DNA of 62,580 bases from the NCBI GenBank assembly GCA_011390205.1, contig JAABSX010000019.1, positions 1 to 62,580 of the forward strand. Direction: 5' to 3'. The translations under genes and the position numbers were made by a program. The number at the start of each line of letters is the position of its first letter. The stretch's first letter is position 1. Below are positions 25,073 to 33,675 of the stretch, piece after piece. The notes beneath the pieces are model-generated. The model worked only from the letters and a program-made list of their open reading frames with translations. It was not told the DNA's origin and ran no database searches. The stretch is from Microscillaceae bacterium. Lineage in GTDB: Bacteria; Bacteroidota; Bacteroidia; Cytophagales; Microscillaceae.

Positions 25073-26446
25073 TTAGTAAATATCTTCGTGGTATTCTTTG
25101 ACCCGCAAAGAAGTACCTTCAAAGCTAATAACGACAACCTTCACACCTTGGTCTATAAAATCACCCAATGAGTAGGCATCATATAAATTATCATCAATCT
25201 CAATTTTTCCACTGGGGCGGAGGACAGTGTGCGTGTTGGCAATTCGCCCCACCAAATCAGCCGTATAAGAGCTAGAATGGTATCCTTCTTCTCTTTGCTG
25301 TGAGCCTTGCAGCGAGATACTTTTAAAGCGTTCACTGCTCAATATTTTGGGGAGGGCAAAGATAATAAAGACAATCCCTCCAAATAGACCGATGGCAATG
25401 CTTGTGAATGCACCATAAATCTCTGCTTGAGGCACAAGTGTAAAATCAAAAAAATCATTGCTGAGCATCATCAAGACAAGCGCACTAAAGGTAATAATCA
25501 AGCCCAAAATACCTGGCAAACCAAAACCCGGCACTAGCACCCCTTCTATAATCAAGAGCAAAATACCTACTGCAAAGAAAGCTATCTCCCAGTGTTCTGC
25601 CAATCCGTTGAGGTAATAAGGCATAAAATATAAAATACCAGCCACAAAAGAGGCAAGGATAGGGAAGCCCACACCAGGGGTCTGTAACTCAAAATAAATC
25701 CCCCCAATGATGATTAATAACAAAATACCGCTCAGATAAGGATTCAAGAAAACGCTCACGAGCTTTTCTATGTTGCTAAGTTCGTAAGTGCTGATTTGGT
25801 AATCTTTGACATTGTTACGATCCAGAATATCTGCAATAGACTTCACTTTTGCCTCACAGTAGCCATGCTTGATTGCTTCATCCGTAGAAAAAGTAATGAC
25901 TTGCCCAGCCTCTGTTACACCAGGGATTTCTATGCGTTCGTCCACCATGGCCTCTGCTATTTTGGGGTCTCTATTTTTGGCTGAGGCGGTAGCCCTCATT
26001 TTGCCACGCATATAAGATTGATACTTATCAGGAGCGGCTTCACCCTGCCCCATCACTACTGTAGCTGCACCTATACTTGCGCCATCTGCCATATAAATAC
26101 TATCACAAGCGATTGAAATCCAAGCACCTGCGGAGGCTGCATTGTTGTTTACAAATACCCAGACTGGTTTTTTGTAAGCCAAGATTTTGGAGGTGATGTC
26201 GTCTGCATTGTCTACACGCCCTCCATAAGTATTCATATCTATGATGACAATGTCAGCATTTTGTGCTTTGGCTTCCTCAAAAGCAAGGTCTATGTATCGG
26301 CTGCTGCGGGGGTCTATTTCTGCCCTGATTTTCATCACCATGACTTGTGTTTTGCTTGATTGTGCTTTGATTGCAGAGCGAATAAGAGGTAAAAAAGCAA
26401 AACCGAGCAGCAAAGCAGCCACATAAACTTTATGTATAATCTTCAT
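25073..26446 (-). CDS. nfeD: NfeD-family membrane serine protease (ClpP class)
   Basis: Long-form NfeD proteins are membrane proteases with a Ser-Lys dyad that act in membrane quality control, often with a stomatin partner. The 457 residues contain a signal or first membrane segment, a ClpP-like domain (about 35-230) with the serine in NNNAASAGAW and the lysine in SAKNRDPKIAEAM, then four or five membrane helices (about 240-370), and a C-terminal OB-fold NfeD domain (about 395-457; GRIANTHTVLRPSGKIEID). No stomatin gene is adjacent, which is unusual. All catalytic residues appear intact. Confidence 0.9.
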   Translation of the reverse strand: MKIIHKVYVAALLLGFAFLPLIRSAIKAQSSKTQVMVMKIRAEIDPRSSRYIDLAFEEAKAQNADIVIIDMNTYGGRVDNADDITSKILAYKKPVWVFVNNNAASAGAWISIACDSIYMADGASIGAATVVMGQGEAAPDKYQSYMRGKMRATASAKNRDPKIAEAMVDERIEIPGVTEAGQVITFSTDEAIKHGYCEAKVKSIADILDRNNVKDYQISTYELSNIEKLVSVFLNPYLSGILLLIIIGGIYFELQTPGVGFPILASFVAGILYFMPYYLNGLAEHWEIAFFAVGILLLIIEGVLVPGFGLPGILGLIITFSALVLMMLSNDFFDFTLVPQAEIYGAFTSIAIGLFGGIVFIIFALPKILSSERFKSISLQGSQQREEGYHSSSYTADLVGRIANTHTVLRPSGKIEIDDNLYDAYSLGDFIDQGVKVVVISFEGTSLRVKEYHEDIY

Positions 26447-26742
26447 GATATTCTATTTAGTTTAAAATCAATTCTTATTTATATTTGTAGGGAAAGTATC
26501 TACACTCAGTGAGTTTAGCTTGCCCGTTAATATAAAGCACTGACAGACAATGAGTTATAAAAACTCAAGATTGCTTGTTATTGTTTCTTACGTAATTTTA
26601 CATTTTTTGGGTATTTTTTGGAGAACGCCTGTAACAAAGTAAGGCAATGCAAGTACTCTATATATCAAGGCAACACCTTGTAGTAAATGTAAAGTATATT
26701 TGGTGAATATCACTAAATTATGTAAAAAATCTAAAAATTAAA

Positions 26743-27528
26743 ATGACACATCAGGGTTCTTTTGAGTTTGAGGGCATCATCTGGAAAATACACATAGATG
26801 CCCATACTGACCATGTGGCTCTGGAGCTGCGAGATGCCCAAGAGTGGAATACAAGTTTTGCATGGGCTGACCTCAAAAACAATACCCTCCACTGGAAAAA
26901 CTTTTCTCTGGATGAAAACTGGTGGCTGGCAATGGTAGGTGTGCACAATCAAATGATTCTTTTGCATAAGTTTCCCAAGGCTGAAAGACCCGAACCCTCA
27001 GGAATATTGGCACTCAATGCACAAAATAAATCTGTACAGTGGCATTTGCCAAACCACCAAATACAAGATTGGCAAGGTGAGCAGCTCATAGCACTGCACA
27101 AACAAGCCAATCAGGAAGTAGTGTATCAATCCATCGATTTATATTCAGGCAAAATAAATTACCTGAATGACCAATATACAAGGCCTGAGCATCAAGAATC
27201 AACTGAATTTAGATATCCTCAACAATACCAGCAGGGGACAGCCTATTTTGATACCGTAGCAGATTTCTTAGCCGACATACTAAAACACAAAATACTACAA
27301 ACTGTTGATTACTTGGAGTTTAAAAACTTTATTATTATCAATTATTTTTTTCAGGAAAATAAAAATATCCAAAATAATTTGCTAATTTTAGATAGCAATG
27401 TACGAATATTGCTTCACGAAGAGTTAATTGCCCAAAGTCAGGGCATTGGTTTGGATTCCTTTTTTATGTATAAAGACTACTTATTATTTATCAAAAATAA
27501 ATCTCAGTTGGAAATATTTCAACTCTAA
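26743..27528 (+). CDS. DUF4905 family protein
   Basis: This 261-residue protein has no signal peptide. Its strand-rich sequence, with IWKIHIDAHTDHVALELRD, the DENWWLAMVGVHNQMILL segment and the repeated LALNAQNKSVQWHLPNHQI pattern, matches DUF4905, a Cytophagales and relatives family with propeller-like repeats and no known function. The LysM gene starts 18 bp after its stop, so the two are probably cotranscribed. This suggests a link with the cell wall, which is inference. Confidence 0.65.
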   Translation: MTHQGSFEFEGIIWKIHIDAHTDHVALELRDAQEWNTSFAWADLKNNTLHWKNFSLDENWWLAMVGVHNQMILLHKFPKAERPEPSGILALNAQNKSVQWHLPNHQIQDWQGEQLIALHKQANQEVVYQSIDLYSGKINYLNDQYTRPEHQESTEFRYPQQYQQGTAYFDTVADFLADILKHKILQTVDYLEFKNFIIINYFFQENKNIQNNLLILDSNVRILLHEELIAQSQGIGLDSFFMYKDYLLFIKNKSQLEIFQL

Positions 27529-27546
27529 AATTTTAAATATAAAACT

Positions 27547-29793
27547 ATGAAACAACACATCATCCCATTTTTATTGCTGGCAATAACACTGGCAGCCTCA
27601 CAAGGGCAGGCCCAAAAACTAAGGATAGAAACACAGGAAAGCCAAAAATTTATCATCCATAAGGTACAAGCAAAAGAAACATTGTGGGGAATCACACACA
27701 CCTATGATGTGAGCCAAGAAGAACTTGTAAAATACAACCAAGACATAGACAAAGGATTAAAAACAGGTACAGAAATCAGAATTCCTTATACAGAACCTGA
27801 TAACCCCAAACTACAAACCCAAAATACCACTCTAGAAGCTACCAATATATCTATCAAACACACTGTAGCCAAAGGAGAATGGCTCACCAAAATCGCCAAG
27901 GAATATGAAGTGTCTGTTGATGAATTAAAAAAATGGAATGCCTTAGATGGTGAAAAAATCACACCTGGACAAGAACTTATCGTAGGCATAGGCAAAAGTA
28001 AATCTCCTGATAAAAACCATGTAAGCCAGGGTGAATTGGCAAGTAAGACAGACAAAAAGAAAGATACAAAAGGCGAGGTACTCAAAACACAATCCCCTGA
28101 CAATCTGCAGATACACGTAGTACAGCCTAAAGAAACACTTGCAGCCCTCAAGAGAGCTTACAATGTGAGTGTGGCAGATATTAAAGAATGGAATGCACTC
28201 GATAATGACATCATCAATGTAGGGCAAAAATTGAAAATTTATAGTGATACCAAACCCCAAGTAGCTGTTACTAGCCAAGAAACAGGCTTCGAGTGGCTCA
28301 AAGATACACCCGCAGCAAATACACAGACAAATAACCCTACTACTACCACTACAGTGGCTGCTACCAATACGACCCCAGCAAGCACAGCCGCCAGTAACTT
28401 AGACCCTTTTGCTGCACTCAATGATGCAGAGCCTACTGCTATAGGTACAACCCAGCAAAGCCCTAGTCGAGGAGATGTGAACCCACAAATCTATACACAA
28501 ACTCTTATAGCTCCTTTGCAGATACCTGTAACAGACGGAATGACCATCTACAAGCTTCAAAACCAATACAATGTACGTAAGACAGAAATCCGATATTGGA
28601 ACGATATGCCTCCTACTAGTAATGCACTTTCAGTAGGAAAAATGCTTAAAATCTATCCGCCTAAGCAGATATTTCACAAAGTAATGGCAGGCGAAACACT
28701 TGCTTCTATAGCCCAAAAATATGATGTCAATGTAAGACAAATGGAAATCTGGAATGATTTCCAGCAGAATCAGGGAGAACAGAAAAAACAAGTGGGGCAA
28801 AACCTTGTCGTTTTTCAGCGAACAGGTCCTAAACCCACACCTGAGTTTGAAACAGCAGCCAGAGAGGAGGTAGCTACTACCAATGTAGTGCAGCAGCAGC
28901 AGCCCGCCTATCAGCAACAACCCGCCTATCAACAGCAACCTGTGCAGCAGCAACAGCCTAGCTTTACACTGCATACCGTAGCACAAGGCGAGTATTTATT
29001 TGATATTGCACAGAAATATGACAATGTACAGGTGAGAGATATTAAAGAGTGGAATAGCCTACCAGCAGTAGGTAACCCCGTAGCGGGTACACAGCTACGC
29101 ATTTATAAAGTAGCAAGTAGCCAGCAAAGCAGCAACACCCAAAATACAGCGCAATCTTATAACCAAAATAACGGACAGGATATGAGAGGGAGCTCAAATA
29201 CAAATACAAACAGTAATTTATATGCGAACCCTTATGATACTGGTTATAATGCTGGAAATAATCAGTCTGGTAGCACAAGCACGGGCGGTTACAACAGTGG
29301 TACGACCACGGGCGGTTACAACAGTGGTACGACCACAGGCGGTTACAACAGTGGTACGACCACGGGCGGTTACAACAGTGGTACGACCACAGGCGGTTAC
29401 AACAGTGGCGCAAGCACAGGAAATCCTTTTGGAGACTCAGGGTATCAGAGCAATACAGACAAATACCTAAATAACAACAACTCCAATTTAAACACCACCG
29501 AAAGTGCAGCAGAGGGAGTCAATGTAACAGAAGAAGGATACGCCGATGTTTCAAGCATCCCTAGTGGAAAACCTTTTGTAGCTTTGCACAGAACACTGCC
29601 TGTAGGCACCATGGTAATCATGAAAAATCTAATGACTGGTGCAAGTGTAGTCGTGGAGGTAGTAGCGAGTATGAACCCTAGCAGCGCCAAAGCTGGAGTG
29701 GTTATAGAAGTTACCAATGCCGTTTTCTCAAGGCTAGGAGCAGTGTCAGGAAAGTTGCTAAATGTAGAATTGAGTTACAACATCAAAAAATAA
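27547..29793 (+). CDS. multi-LysM protein with C-terminal DPBB (RlpA-like) domain
   Basis: This 748-residue exported protein begins with a signal peptide ending GQA-QK. It carries five good LysM domains (about 35-82, 98-145, 195-240, 375-425 and 475-525) and a weaker sixth (about 330-370), all of which bind peptidoglycan. Gln-rich (about 438-470) and Thr/Ser-rich linkers separate them. A run of five GGYNSGTTT repeats follows (about 580-624). The C-terminal 80 residues (KPFVALHRTLPVGTMVIMKN) form an RlpA-like double-psi beta-barrel. The aspartate-histidine site of lytic RlpA is not obvious, so it may bind rather than cut glycan. It lies 18 bp after the DUF4905 gene and ends at a terminator. 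Confidence 0.9.
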   Translation: MKQHIIPFLLLAITLAASQGQAQKLRIETQESQKFIIHKVQAKETLWGITHTYDVSQEELVKYNQDIDKGLKTGTEIRIPYTEPDNPKLQTQNTTLEATNISIKHTVAKGEWLTKIAKEYEVSVDELKKWNALDGEKITPGQELIVGIGKSKSPDKNHVSQGELASKTDKKKDTKGEVLKTQSPDNLQIHVVQPKETLAALKRAYNVSVADIKEWNALDNDIINVGQKLKIYSDTKPQVAVTSQETGFEWLKDTPAANTQTNNPTTTTTVAATNTTPASTAASNLDPFAALNDAEPTAIGTTQQSPSRGDVNPQIYTQTLIAPLQIPVTDGMTIYKLQNQYNVRKTEIRYWNDMPPTSNALSVGKMLKIYPPKQIFHKVMAGETLASIAQKYDVNVRQMEIWNDFQQNQGEQKKQVGQNLVVFQRTGPKPTPEFETAAREEVATTNVVQQQQPAYQQQPAYQQQPVQQQQPSFTLHTVAQGEYLFDIAQKYDNVQVRDIKEWNSLPAVGNPVAGTQLRIYKVASSQQSSNTQNTAQSYNQNNGQDMRGSSNTNTNSNLYANPYDTGYNAGNNQSGSTSTGGYNSGTTTGGYNSGTTTGGYNSGTTTGGYNSGTTTGGYNSGASTGNPFGDSGYQSNTDKYLNNNNSNLNTTESAAEGVNVTEEGYADVSSIPSGKPFVALHRTLPVGTMVIMKNLMTGASVVVEVVASMNPSSAKAGVVIEVTNAVFSRLGAVSGKLLNVELSYNIKK
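29284..29418 (+). repeat. 27-bp minisatellite encoding GGYNSGTTT
   Basis: Five almost identical tandem copies of a 27-bp unit (GGCGGTTACAACAGTGGTAC and seven more bases). The last copy has diverged at its 3' end (GGCGCAAGCACA). The unit is a multiple of three, so gain or loss keeps the frame; it forms a flexible linker of the LysM protein. Confidence 0.9.
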
Positions 29794-29802
29794 ATACAAA
29801 TA

Positions 29803-29850
29803 AGCCCTTATTTTACCTCTCAATCAAGTAGGTAAAATGAGGGCTTTTTA
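29803..29850 (+). terminator. intrinsic terminator between the two LysM genes
   Basis: AGCCCTTATTTTACCT at 29803-29818 pairs with AGGTAAAATGAGGGCT at 29830-29845 over 16 pairs with one G-U, followed by a TTTTT run. It separates the large LysM gene from the small one 24 bp further on. Confidence 0.85.
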
Positions 29851-29873
29851 TAAGACACAAAGCATTTTAAAAT

Positions 29874-30371
29874 ATGAAATTTCAGTACATCAAAGTTATG
29901 TTTCTTATTATTCTACTATCTTTTATGGGTTCTGCGGATGCTGCTGCCCAAAAGATGATGGACAGAGGTCTCGGAGAGGTAATTATGGATGGACGAGTTA
30001 CAGGCAAAAACTTAATATTGCACCGAGAGCTGCCTGTAGGTACTGTGGTGAAAATTAGAAATCCAGCAAATGGACGCACTACCACAGCCAAGGTAGTCAG
30101 CAAATTACCTGATACGGGTGCCAATGAAAGAATCATTGTCAAAATCTCCCAATCTACTTACAATGACTTAAACGCCAGTGGAAAACGCTTCGCCGTAGAG
30201 CTTTACCCTGCCCCAAAATCATCTAGTATCAAACACGAAGTAGTGGCAGGGGAGACACTCTACAGCATCTCCAAACAATACAAAGTAAGTGTAGAGGAGG
30301 TCAAAAAATGGAATGAGCTAGAGAATGATGTGCTGAGCCTCGGGCAAACACTAAAAATAGTGAAGAAGTAG
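29874..30371 (+). CDS. small exported DPBB-LysM protein
   Basis: The 165 residues comprise a signal peptide (cleavage near ADAAA-QK), an RlpA-like double-psi beta-barrel (about 30-120; LILHRELPVGTVVKIRNPAN) and one C-terminal LysM domain (about 122-165; HEVVAGETLYSISKQYKVS). The barrel resembles the C-terminal barrel of the upstream protein (LHRTLPVGTMVIMKN), but here the LysM comes last, so the domain order is reversed. It should bind the cell wall. A strong terminator precedes the gene, so its own promoter must lie in the 24-base gap or within the terminator region, or readthrough must occur. Confidence 0.88.
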   Translation: MKFQYIKVMFLIILLSFMGSADAAAQKMMDRGLGEVIMDGRVTGKNLILHRELPVGTVVKIRNPANGRTTTAKVVSKLPDTGANERIIVKISQSTYNDLNASGKRFAVELYPAPKSSSIKHEVVAGETLYSISKQYKVSVEEVKKWNELENDVLSLGQTLKIVKK

Positions 30372-30415
30372 GTTTTAGATATGAATGACAAGTCAATAAA
30401 ATAAGTACACATCAC

Positions 30416-31216
30416 TTGAAAATATCCAATCCGCTTCCTTCCTGTTTTTCAGACCTCAAAGCTTTTTTAGAAGCAGCCTATCAGCAGTACAATCAGCCCG
30501 ATTTTATTCAAGATGACCCTATCTCTATTCCACATCGATTCACCCAAAAACAAGACATAGAAATTATGGGCTTTTGGGCCGCAGTGCTTGCTTGGGGAAA
30601 TCGCCGCACGATTATCAACAAATGCCAAGAGTTGATAGAATGCATGGACAATGCCCCCTATGATTTTATATGCCACCATCAAGCATCCGACCTCAAGCGT
30701 TTTTTAGGCTTCAAGCACAGAACTTTCAACGCTACAGATACCTTGTATTTTTTGCACTTTTTTAGACAACATTACCAAAAGTTTGACAGCCTAGAAGATG
30801 CTTTTTGCCTAAGCTTTCAGGCAGAAAAAGAGACAAGCACGGAGAAAGCCCTTGTTCATTTTCATGATTATTTTTTTAGTCTCGAAGAATACCCCGAGCG
30901 CACGAGGAAGCACATCGCTACGCCTGCCCGAAACTCTGCCTGCAAGCGGCTTAATATGTTTTTAAGGTGGATGGTGCGAAAAGATGCACAAAAAGTGGAT
31001 TTTGGAATCTGGCATAACATAAAGCCTGCCCAGTTAATATGCCCATGTGATGTACACGTGGAGCGGGTTGCAAGGATTTTGGGGCTTGTAGCACGCAAGC
31101 AAACTGACTGGAAGATGGCTCTAGAGCTGACTCAAAATCTTAGAAAGTTTGACAAAGAAGATCCCGTAAAATATGATTTCGCACTCTTTGGGCTAGGTGT
31201 AGTGGGTGAGCTGTAA
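30416..31216 (+). CDS. TIGR02757 family protein
   Basis: This conserved Bacteroidota protein of 266 residues is of unknown function. Recognisable segments include DDPISIPHRFTQKQDIEI near 38, GFWAAVLAWGNRRTIINKC, the central ACKRLNMFLRWMVRKD and the C-terminal LICPCDVHVERVARILGL, which hints at a DNA-glycosylase-like helical fold. The start is probably the TTG at 30416, because no in-frame ATG occurs upstream before a stop. It follows the small LysM gene by 44 bp. Confidence 0.8.
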   Translation: MKISNPLPSCFSDLKAFLEAAYQQYNQPDFIQDDPISIPHRFTQKQDIEIMGFWAAVLAWGNRRTIINKCQELIECMDNAPYDFICHHQASDLKRFLGFKHRTFNATDTLYFLHFFRQHYQKFDSLEDAFCLSFQAEKETSTEKALVHFHDYFFSLEEYPERTRKHIATPARNSACKRLNMFLRWMVRKDAQKVDFGIWHNIKPAQLICPCDVHVERVARILGLVARKQTDWKMALELTQNLRKFDKEDPVKYDFALFGLGVVGEL

Positions 31217-31247
31217 ACGAGTGGTGCAGAAGTACACTGACCAAGTG

Positions 31248-31520
31248 CTAAGTAATCTCCGCAGAAATCCCCCTATCACAGATGGCATCACGCATGGGTT
31301 TTAGTTTAGAAAAAGAACCCTCTTTTACAGAGCATTTTCCTTTGTAGTGAATAATCCAAGTGCATTGTTCTGCCTGCTCAGGGGTATGCTCGCACACATC
31401 TATCAGGGCTTTGATGACGTGGTCAAAAGTATTGACATCGTCATTATACACGATGAGTTGTCGCTCTTCTACTGAAACTACCTCTTCATCTTCTAGAATG
31501 AGTTCTTCAATCTGTGTCAT
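31248..31520 (-). CDS. clpS: ATP-dependent Clp protease adaptor ClpS
   Basis: ClpS delivers N-degron substrates to ClpAP or ClpCP. The 90 residues contain the family signature YNDDVNTFDHVIKALIDVC, EQAEQCTWIIHYKGKCSVKEG and the final ISAEI. The acidic N-terminal extension is typical. A TAATTTTG -7 element lies 28 bases before its ATG. The gene is separate from clp protease genes in this window. Confidence 0.94.
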   Translation of the reverse strand: MTQIEELILEDEEVVSVEERQLIVYNDDVNTFDHVIKALIDVCEHTPEQAEQCTWIIHYKGKCSVKEGSFSKLKPMRDAICDRGISAEIT

Positions 31521-31547
31521 ACTTAGAGTAAAAATTTAATGTTTTAG

Positions 31548-31555
31548 CAAAATTA
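31548..31555 (-). promoter_or_regulatory. candidate -7 element of clpS
   Basis: TAATTTTG on the minus strand matches TAnnTTTG, 28 bases before the ATG. A -33 TTG is not clear. Confidence 0.4.
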
Positions 31556-31665
31556 CAAAAAAATGTACAGTTTTGTGCTTAAATTCATTTAGAATAAAAC
31601 AGCAATGACATAATTTGGTTTGCAAAAGCAGCCTAAATTATGCCAAAGGTTTAAAAATAAGTTAT

Positions 31666-33144
31666 ATGGAAAATGGATTAGGGGCAGGATTAATCACTCT
31701 GGTAATAGCAGTTTATTTTTTATTGCTTTTGGGGATTGCACAGCTTACCAGCAGAGGGGCGGATACTGAGAGTTTTTTTGTGGGCAACCGCCAGTCACCT
31801 TGGTATGTCGTAGCCTTCGGGATGATAGGGGCATCTCTTTCAGGGGTTACTTTTATCTCAGTGCCTGGGGCTGTGCTCACCAATCAGTTTGCATACTTCC
31901 AGTTAGTGTTGGGCTATTTATTGGGTTATCTGGTGATAGGTTTGGTGTTGTTGCCCTTGTATTACCGTCTGCAGCTCACTTCTATTTATGGCTATCTTTC
32001 TCAGCGTTTTGGGTTTTGGTCTTACAAATCTGGAGCATTCTTTTTTATCCTTTCTCGTATGGTAGGTGCGTCTTCTCGGGTATTCTTGACAGCATCAGCC
32101 CTACAGCTAGGCTTTAGAGAGGCAGGGATTCCTTTTTGGCTGACCACAGTATTGAGTATTTTGCTCATTTGGGTATATACCAGGCAAGGAGGCATCAAGA
32201 CCATTGTCTGGACAGACACCCTTCAGACCGCTTTTATGATAGGGGCTGCAGTAGTGAGTGTTTATTTGATTAAGGATGAGCTAAACTGGTCTTTTACGCA
32301 GATGCTCACCCAAATATCTAGCAGTGAATATGCCAAAACGTGGTTTTGGGATGCAAAGGATGCCAAGTACTTCTTCAAGCAGTTTTTTTCGGGGGCTTTT
32401 ATAGCCATCGTGATGACAGGGCTAGACCAAGACATGATGCAAAAAAACCTAAGCTGCCGCAACCTAGGAGATGCACAGAAAAACATGTTTTGGTTTAGCA
32501 TTGTGCTTGTTTTTGTCAATCTTATTTTCTTATCATTGGGGGCGTTGTTGTATTTTTATGCAGCACACAAGGGCATAGAATTACCTGCAAAGACAGACCA
32601 GTTGTATCCCTTTTTGGCATTTAAGCATTTTAGTTTGTTTGCAGGGATTATTTTCTTGTTAGGGATTGTGGCAGCTACATACTCTAGTGCAGATTCTTCA
32701 CTGACAGCCTTGACAACTTCCTTTTGTGTAGATTTTTTAGAGATAGACAATCAAAAAGGAGGTACACAGACAAGCACTGTGAAACTAGTACACATTGGTT
32801 TTTCTGTTTTAATGGTTTTGGTAGTGTTGGCATTTAAGCAAATCAGTGATGCTTATCCAGAGAGCAATGTATTAGAGATTATATTTACTGCAGCGGGCTA
32901 CACTTATGGGCCACTGCTCGGCTTGTTTAGTTTTGGTTTGTTCACTACTTGGCAAGTACGAGATAAGTGGGTACCTTTGATTTGTGTTGTTGCTTTGGTA
33001 GCTTCTTACACATTAAATATTTATTCGGAAGAATGGCTATGGGGTTATAAGTTTGGTTTCGAGATTTTAATGCTCAATGGTTTCATTACTTTTATCGGAT
33101 TGCTATGCATTACTATTCCCAAAGAGAAAACAGGTGTTGTGTAA
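31666..33144 (+). CDS. sodium:solute symporter (SSS family)
   Basis: This 492-residue inner-membrane transporter couples Na+ entry to solute uptake. It has about 13 membrane helices, the early SFFVGNRQSPWYVVAFGMIG segment and the SSS signature region TYSSADSSLTALTTSF near 350. The ATG at 31666 gives a normal N-terminus (MENGLGAGLITLVIAVYF); a TTG 51 bases earlier would add residues that do not fit the family. The substrate is unknown. It begins a same-strand cluster with a small lipoprotein, a second symporter and a YhhN protein. Confidence 0.92.
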   Translation: MENGLGAGLITLVIAVYFLLLLGIAQLTSRGADTESFFVGNRQSPWYVVAFGMIGASLSGVTFISVPGAVLTNQFAYFQLVLGYLLGYLVIGLVLLPLYYRLQLTSIYGYLSQRFGFWSYKSGAFFFILSRMVGASSRVFLTASALQLGFREAGIPFWLTTVLSILLIWVYTRQGGIKTIVWTDTLQTAFMIGAAVVSVYLIKDELNWSFTQMLTQISSSEYAKTWFWDAKDAKYFFKQFFSGAFIAIVMTGLDQDMMQKNLSCRNLGDAQKNMFWFSIVLVFVNLIFLSLGALLYFYAAHKGIELPAKTDQLYPFLAFKHFSLFAGIIFLLGIVAATYSSADSSLTALTTSFCVDFLEIDNQKGGTQTSTVKLVHIGFSVLMVLVVLAFKQISDAYPESNVLEIIFTAAGYTYGPLLGLFSFGLFTTWQVRDKWVPLICVVALVASYTLNIYSEEWLWGYKFGFEILMLNGFITFIGLLCITIPKEKTGVV

Positions 33145-33193
33145 GTAAATACTAACCATTAGTGCATTGCAAAGAAAATAATATAAACTAAAT

Positions 33194-33583
33194 ATGTTCA
33201 AGTACTTAATATTGTTCTGTCTTTGTGTTGTTTTTTTTTCTGTGTCTTGTAAATCACGCAGTCAAGGGCAGTCTTCTCAGGCTTTGCCCGCTGTTGCTGC
33301 CATCAAATCTGATGAACTGATAGGGACATGGTATTCCAATGAATGGGACTTGTACCATACAATCTATGTACAGGATAGCACACATTTGGTGATAGAGAAT
33401 CACATAGACACTTTGTTTTTTTATGATTATGCCTTGCGCAGAGATACCTTATTTATCTATAAAAAATACGGTCAGCTTGTTTCTTACCATCCTATTTTAA
33501 GATTGACCAAAGATTCACTTATTTTTGATGGTTTTTTGGATAAACCAGCCATACAGCGTTACAGCCGCACAAAAAAAGAGTGA
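33194..33583 (+). CDS. small hypothetical lipoprotein
   Basis: This 129-residue lipoprotein has a lipobox FFSVSC near residue 19. The mature part has a short Ser/Gln-rich linker, then a strand-rich domain (ELIGTWYSNEWDLYHTIYV) of the type of small lipocalin-like beta-barrels, GxWxS-E-W. I do not recognise a family. It sits between two sodium symporters, 49 bp after the first, and is probably cotranscribed. Confidence 0.7.
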   Translation: MFKYLILFCLCVVFFSVSCKSRSQGQSSQALPAVAAIKSDELIGTWYSNEWDLYHTIYVQDSTHLVIENHIDTLFFYDYALRRDTLFIYKKYGQLVSYHPILRLTKDSLIFDGFLDKPAIQRYSRTKKE

Positions 33584-33675
33584 TGGCGCTCACTTTATGT
33601 GTTTAATAAGGATGATTGAGTGGATATGTATGGTTAAGTTTTCATTTTTCAGGATTAATTTACAAAAAAAAGCCC

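Noticed and set aside
29284-29418. Tandem 27-bp repeats as a CRISPR array
   Set aside because: The units are contiguous without spacers and are translated.
29222-29470. Frame of TTVVRPRAV repeats within the LysM gene
   Set aside because: It is the shifted reading of the 27-bp repeat within a well-supported gene.
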